Notes under the pieces: model-generated | What the model was told of the DNA's origin: nothing | The model's database searches: none | Seen by the model: the letters and a program-made list of their open reading frames with translations, nothing else | Made by a program: the position numbers and the translations under genes | NCBI RefSeq assembly: GCF_015706575.1 | Contig: NW_024037053.1 | Location: 3,224,001-3,288,000 of the forward strand | DNA: 64,000 bases | Direction of reading: 5' to 3' | Source of the DNA: Patiria miniata | Taxonomy: Eukaryota; Echinodermata; Asteroidea; Valvatida; Asterinidae | Shown: positions 40,201 through 46,200 of the stretch, one piece after another | How the letters are laid out: each line of letters opens with the position of its first letter | Numbering within the stretch: the stretch's first letter is position 1

Positions 40201-43200
40201 CTAGACACTTTACTACAATTGCCTCTCTCCACCACGGAGTATAAATGGGTACATGTGAAGGTAGAGGCCAGATTGCGCTGATGCTTGTGTTCTTGGGCAA
40301 GACACTTTACTACAATCACCTCTCTCCAGCCTGAGCCAGGTGTATAAATGGGTGCCTAGGAGAGAGACCGGACTGTGCTGATCTAGGGCTGCTGCAGAAA
40401 ACTGATAATACTTTGGGTAATAATTGTTAAGCGCTTTGAGACGTCGGTACGAAATGCCATAGCGCCACCGACTGTTCCCAAAACCGAGTCCATAGAATGT
40501 TTCTAATTTATCACCGGTAAATCGCGGTAAAACCAAATTCGCCGTGCCCTCAAGCGTCACCTTAAATGGAAGACAACATGCTGAGTGAAAAATGGCTCCA
40601 ATTCCCATGTTGGAAACAAGAAAAATATTAAAGTCCGGCCCTTTTAGGATTATATTGGCAACATGCCAACCGAATGTGATGATGTGTCTCGGCGCCACAG
40701 TCCAAGCAAAGTGTTGAAATAAACGGGGGGAACATGATGGTTTATTTCTCTGAAAATCCGAGCCCCGCCATTTGGAAACGTTGAGTGAGCGCGTATTTCA
40801 GAGAGGTAAATCCCAGGAAAGGGCTGATTTGGCTAGATAAACATGTTTGATTGGGCCAACACTCAACGGGGGGAAACAGGGTACTTGCAATTTGATTGGA
40901 GCACCTTTTATTTGGAATGTTGGCGGGCCTGTAGGCGCCATCGCGATGGGGCAAGGCGTGGTAGGGGTTCCATGTTGCAGATGCTGCTATTCGTGATCAA
41001 AATTTTTCAGTACTGAGGTTGATCAAGGCCGGATCCAGAACCAAATTTTTTGGGAGGGGCAGAATTATTTTTTTGTTCCCCCAAAAAGTGGGTCCAAAAA
41101 TGTTCCGCCCCAAATTTAACATGAAAAGATTGCTCTTGTTGAGTTTTGTGCGTGGTGTACGCAGTGGCTGCCTTTTGTTTAGTAAGCATTGAAGTCGATG
41201 TATCTGTGTCTTGTGTTCGCATTATACAAAAGTGAGTTGCTGATATCAAGCCTTGCTGTTACAAATGCATGGATTTAATAATAATTCTGCTACCCCATAA
41301 ACATGTATTGCGGATCTCTGCAGTCAGAAAGATGTCTGCATCAGCATTTTATATCTAAAAAAAAAAACCAGCAGAAACGGAGCATGATTTCAGTGCTTGT
41401 TACAAAACACATCACTCAGTTGCGGAAAATAGAGGTCAAGTTTTGGCATTCACTTAAAATTGATTAAGATCCTTTTGCAAGCCTGGGCAGAGGAGCTGTA
41501 GGATTCCCAGGGAGATACAAAATAAAGTGACCAACAGACGGACTGGTGGCCTTGTAGAGCCCATTTAAATGCAGACCCCAGTCCTAAAATATTGTCCCAG
41601 TGCACTTTAAAGTGTGAAATACGAGAGGCCAATTTAGCTATTTATCGCAAGTCATCGCAGCGCCGGTGTGAAACAACATATAATAGCGTGCCTTTGTTAT
41701 AAACGGCAGGGCCTGGGAGGAAATTAGTAATTTTCCCCCAACGGGCCCGGCCAAATAAAAAAAAAGTTGATGCCAACCAGTCTCTCGCTCTGTCAATTTG
41801 CGTTGATTGGAAACGCGTGTAAGCGCCGCCCGCGTTCCGTGTTAATGCCGTATTTTACAAGCTCCCCGTGTGTAGATTTAAGACGTCGGGACCTTGGGAG
41901 CATGCCCAGGGGATAGGAGCTATGACTCTCATGGATCGCTTGCACTTTGTACATGTAGGCCCGTTAGGGGTTGAGAATTAAGATTTTGAGCAATCAAAAA
42001 TGAAATTGAGGGGGGGGGGGAGGGCATTGGGCGGGGGTGGGTGGGGAGAAATGGGTGGGTGGGCGTTGGGATGGGTGGGTGGGGTGGGATGGGGGTGGGG
42101 TGGGAGGTGGGGGTAGGGCAGTTTAAAAAAAATGATGCCTTGTGGCGACCCGAGTACAGGTATATAATACGAAACGAAAGATTGTAAAGGTCTCCACAAG
42201 GCAATTTCTAACGGTAAAAAGGTCTCCACAAGGATTTTTTTCTACTCAAAAAGAAGGAATTTACAAGGTACCGGTATACTTATCTGTCGCAAATTAAAGT
42301 ATTTTATGTAAGGGATATTTGGTAGGAATTTAACCCAGGAAAGTAACTCGGGTTAAAATAGGAGCATTTTGAAAATAGCTTTGGACCCTCTCACGACTTT
42401 GTACACGAGAACAAAGCGATGTCTCCACAAGGATACAAATGGGTGAAGGTGTGGGGTGGACAAAGTTCTAGGAAAAGGTTGTGAGGCCCTTACCACCTTG
42501 AAGGTCTTTGACAGCTTTGAGAAACCTCTCGTCCGCTGTGGCACTGGTGACGATAAACTTTGGCTGGACCTGATGGAAAACTACGAAAAAGAAAAGCAAA
42601 GCAAAAGTTACAGGTCTGTCATTGAAAAAACAGCAAGTTGTAAAAAAAAAATCCCTCATACCTGTCTTGGAATTTCACAAAGTTGTCATTTACACTCAAC
42701 CCCAAAAGAAAGTCCCCCCTTTTAATACTTTTTGTCTAACTCAAAAACTACTGAGTATCTCTCGCTCATATAACGACTAATCAGTACAGAAATTCCTTAG
42801 CAATCCAGCCATACTCTTTATTTGGCCCACAACAGTGATAATGTGTACGAATTTATGCAATTTATGACAAATGATACCGAAAACAGTTGCACTTTTGTAT
42901 ATATGTGCATGTTGTGGTTCACTTTCACCTTGCACGTATACAAAAGTGCAACTTTTTTTCCGGTACCATTTGTCATAAATTGCATAATTTTGTATACATT
43001 ATCACTGTTTTGGGCCAAACAAAGAGTATTGCTAAGGAATTTCTGTACTGATCAGTCGTAATTTCAGCAAGATGTGCCCAGTAGTTTTTGAGTTAGACAA
43101 AAAAGTAGTTGCACCCCCAGTTTGAAAAGCGTTCTGCCGCCCCTGCTCTGAAGGTTTCTTCAGGGTTGTGAGTTACAGTTTGCACTTAAACAAATTTTGT

Positions 43201-46200
43201 GGGTAGGCCTGCACCGCGTTATGGGGAAGGTTTTTTTTATTGTTAGGCAAATTAGGACCGAGTTATGGGGACTTTCTGCTGTCCCCACAGCAGTTTTGTT
43301 CCCCACAAATACCTCGTACAGATGAGTGTATGTCCCCACAACTACGGAACAAGAATGCGTGGGTTTGCTACCAGAAGAACAAATTTAGTTTTTGCTTGTG
43401 TGCATAAGCAACACTAAACAACAAAAACTTGTGACGCTCACTCCTGTTTTTTTTTCTTCCAAGGATGTACGCCCTTCCGTGGACATTATTGCCAAAGTTG
43501 TAGCAGCTGCGCTGAAATAACTACAAATTACACCTCATTTCCAGCCAGTGGAAATGAATGCAGTTACAAGTGTCGGGGGCAATTTCCAGACCTAATTGTC
43601 CACACATGGAATGTTTTAAAGTGGGGACACCAAGGGCTGGGTTGAGTTCAAACAGAGGCTCTACTGGCAGGCTTTGGCCATTTGAAAAGATTCTTGTGTT
43701 ATAGTTTGGGAATTTACGTGGTCACAATACATCCGAGTTTTTTTAAGATAGACTTTGCGACAGGGAGATTTGAATTTTATATTGGGTTTTGCTCTTTGCT
43801 GATGTGTTTTATTAACACTGTTTAGTGTTGTCCGAAGGCAGGGTTCGATTTTAGCGGTAGCCCGCTAGCCAATTGCTAGTCAAAACAGCGGCGGGCTAGT
43901 CAAACTATACCTTAACTAGCTCAGCTGGCGAGTCAAAAATTATTGGGCTATGGCAAAGATGAAAGGACAGTAAGAAATAAATCATTAAGTTCAATCTGTG
44001 TCTAATATTATTAAATGTTTAGGGTTAAATTATTAGATCTGTTTATTAAAAACACTGACAAGATTGCCTCAGGATACACGTTTTACATGTATGCACATTC
44101 TTGTTTATATGACACTCTATAAAAGAAAAATATGCGGCTAGTGAAAATGCCTGCAGGCTAGTTAAGAGTTTGTTTCAGTAGCCCGGCTGGCTAGTGAAAA
44201 AAAAGTTAAGGTTAAACCCTGCCGAAGGCCTGTGAGAAAAAAAATTCTCAAGCTTACTTGGGTAGGACTCGAACCCACGACCTCCCGCAACCAAACTACT
44301 TGTACGATGGAATTTGCGTTGGGGTGATTGAAATTCCATCTTACAAGTAGTTTAATTGGCTGCAGTACCCGCTGCTACATCAGAATCAAACCGGCCAGCC
44401 GACCCCCGGCATGCTTGGTGGTCAAGTGGTAAGACGTCTAGCAGTATACGTCGTTGGTTCGAGTCCCACCCAAGTAAGCTAGTGAATTTTTTCCCTGCAA
44501 ACCTTGAACACTTGAGTAAACAGTGTGTATACATGTAAATACATGTACATCCGGCGAACGACAAAACCCAATTGAAAAATCTGAGTCCTTGTTTTGCAAG
44601 TTGAAATTGAAATTGGAAACACTACCCAGGACTAGTGACTACAAGCTGACACAGTGGTGCTCAAATACAGGGCACAGACAAACGAAGTTTCCTTCATCAG
44701 GCGCCACTCACTAGAGGAAGGATTGAAATTACAGCAGGCCGGTCCAATACAGGTTACAACCGACTTCCAACAAGTAAATGAGTGTTCCTTCCAAAGTGGG
44801 AAATGCATTAGTTCCTCCTTGCAAGCCAAGAACGAGGTGTTGTCTTATGCAATTAGCGGCAAGGGCAGCCGCAGCGTGCAAATAACACGCACATGGTAAA
44901 TTGAAAACTACTTGACGCCAGGTTTACGCACTGCACTTTTTTTTTCTGGTCGAGATGTCTTCACGTTCATGCCGTCCTGAAACACGATCGATACTTCCTG
45001 GATTGCCCAAAATAGTAACCCAATTGAAAAATCATCCCATTTAATGGTGCTCTTCCCTATTAGGCACGAGTGCGCGGATAGTGGACCAGGGGAAAATGGA
45101 TGAGTTCCTTGTTGCTTTCCCCCCAGATCACTGGCGCTGTGAAGCAATCAGGATGTAGCGAGTCAATTCAGAAGCACATTTCCAATGGCAATCAATTTGG
45201 TGGTCCAAAATGATGAATGAGCATTTTTAAACAAATGACTTCCACCTGACACAACTGGCTACTGGAATTGTTTTCAAGTTTATACTTATGACTGAGCAAA
45301 GGACTTACGGTAAATGACATAATAGATGGTAGCAGTAATATGATACTAGCAGGTGTTATGCCCACTTAACATCTAAAAATCAACCCTCAACGACAACAGC
45401 TCTTTGGAATTGTACTTTTTAGGGGGGGGGGGGTGGTTGGGGAAGATGTACACAGAAATGTGAGACAGAATAGTGAGAAAATACTTGACCTAAAATATTA
45501 GAAATATCATCCTTTTAAATTTTTTTTTTCCATCAATAGAAAAAAAGTTGAAAATAAAGTTTAAGATACAAAGTTAACAAACCAATTTTTTTTTTTTTTT
45601 AATTTTATTTATTTATATATATTTTTGGGGGGGGGGGGAAAGAGAAGTCCATGTAATAGTCCCTGGCCCTGGCGAAGCCGACCATGGTTTATAATACGTA
45701 AACAGATTCGGCGATTAATTATGCAACTAGACTGCGTATGAACTCTAGAAACTGACCAATCAGCAGGCGCGTTCTATACGCGCGTAATTCAAGCTCCCGG
45801 GTGCGTAAACATCACGCCCACTATGAAAAGCATTTTTGTACAGGTTGTTGTATTACAAAAACGCAGCATCGAAATTGACCAATCACAATCTTAGTCCTGA
45901 TTTCGGAATGAAATGCCGTCACTCATGCTTAGATCTATATCAGACATTAGACAGGAGACTGGGCTCTGTGGATAACGGGTGATACTCTGACTTGCAGGGG
46001 ATTTGGAAGTTGGGAAAGGAGAAACTCACAAACAAAACAAAATGAAAATCCCAGAAAATTGTACCAAAAACGTGAGGCAAAACGAGGTGTGGCACACGCC
46101 CAACCGTCCTTGCCGTAAGTCTTAAAGACCACCTGTTTTCCTTCTCGCAAACAAAGCCAACAGGTGGAAACTAATGAAATCTTCCCCCGTGTATTTAGCA

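Noticed and set aside
44410..44475. Possible true tRNA gene
   Set aside because: Seven-pair acceptor-like stem, but poor anticodon and T stems and several degenerate relatives nearby.
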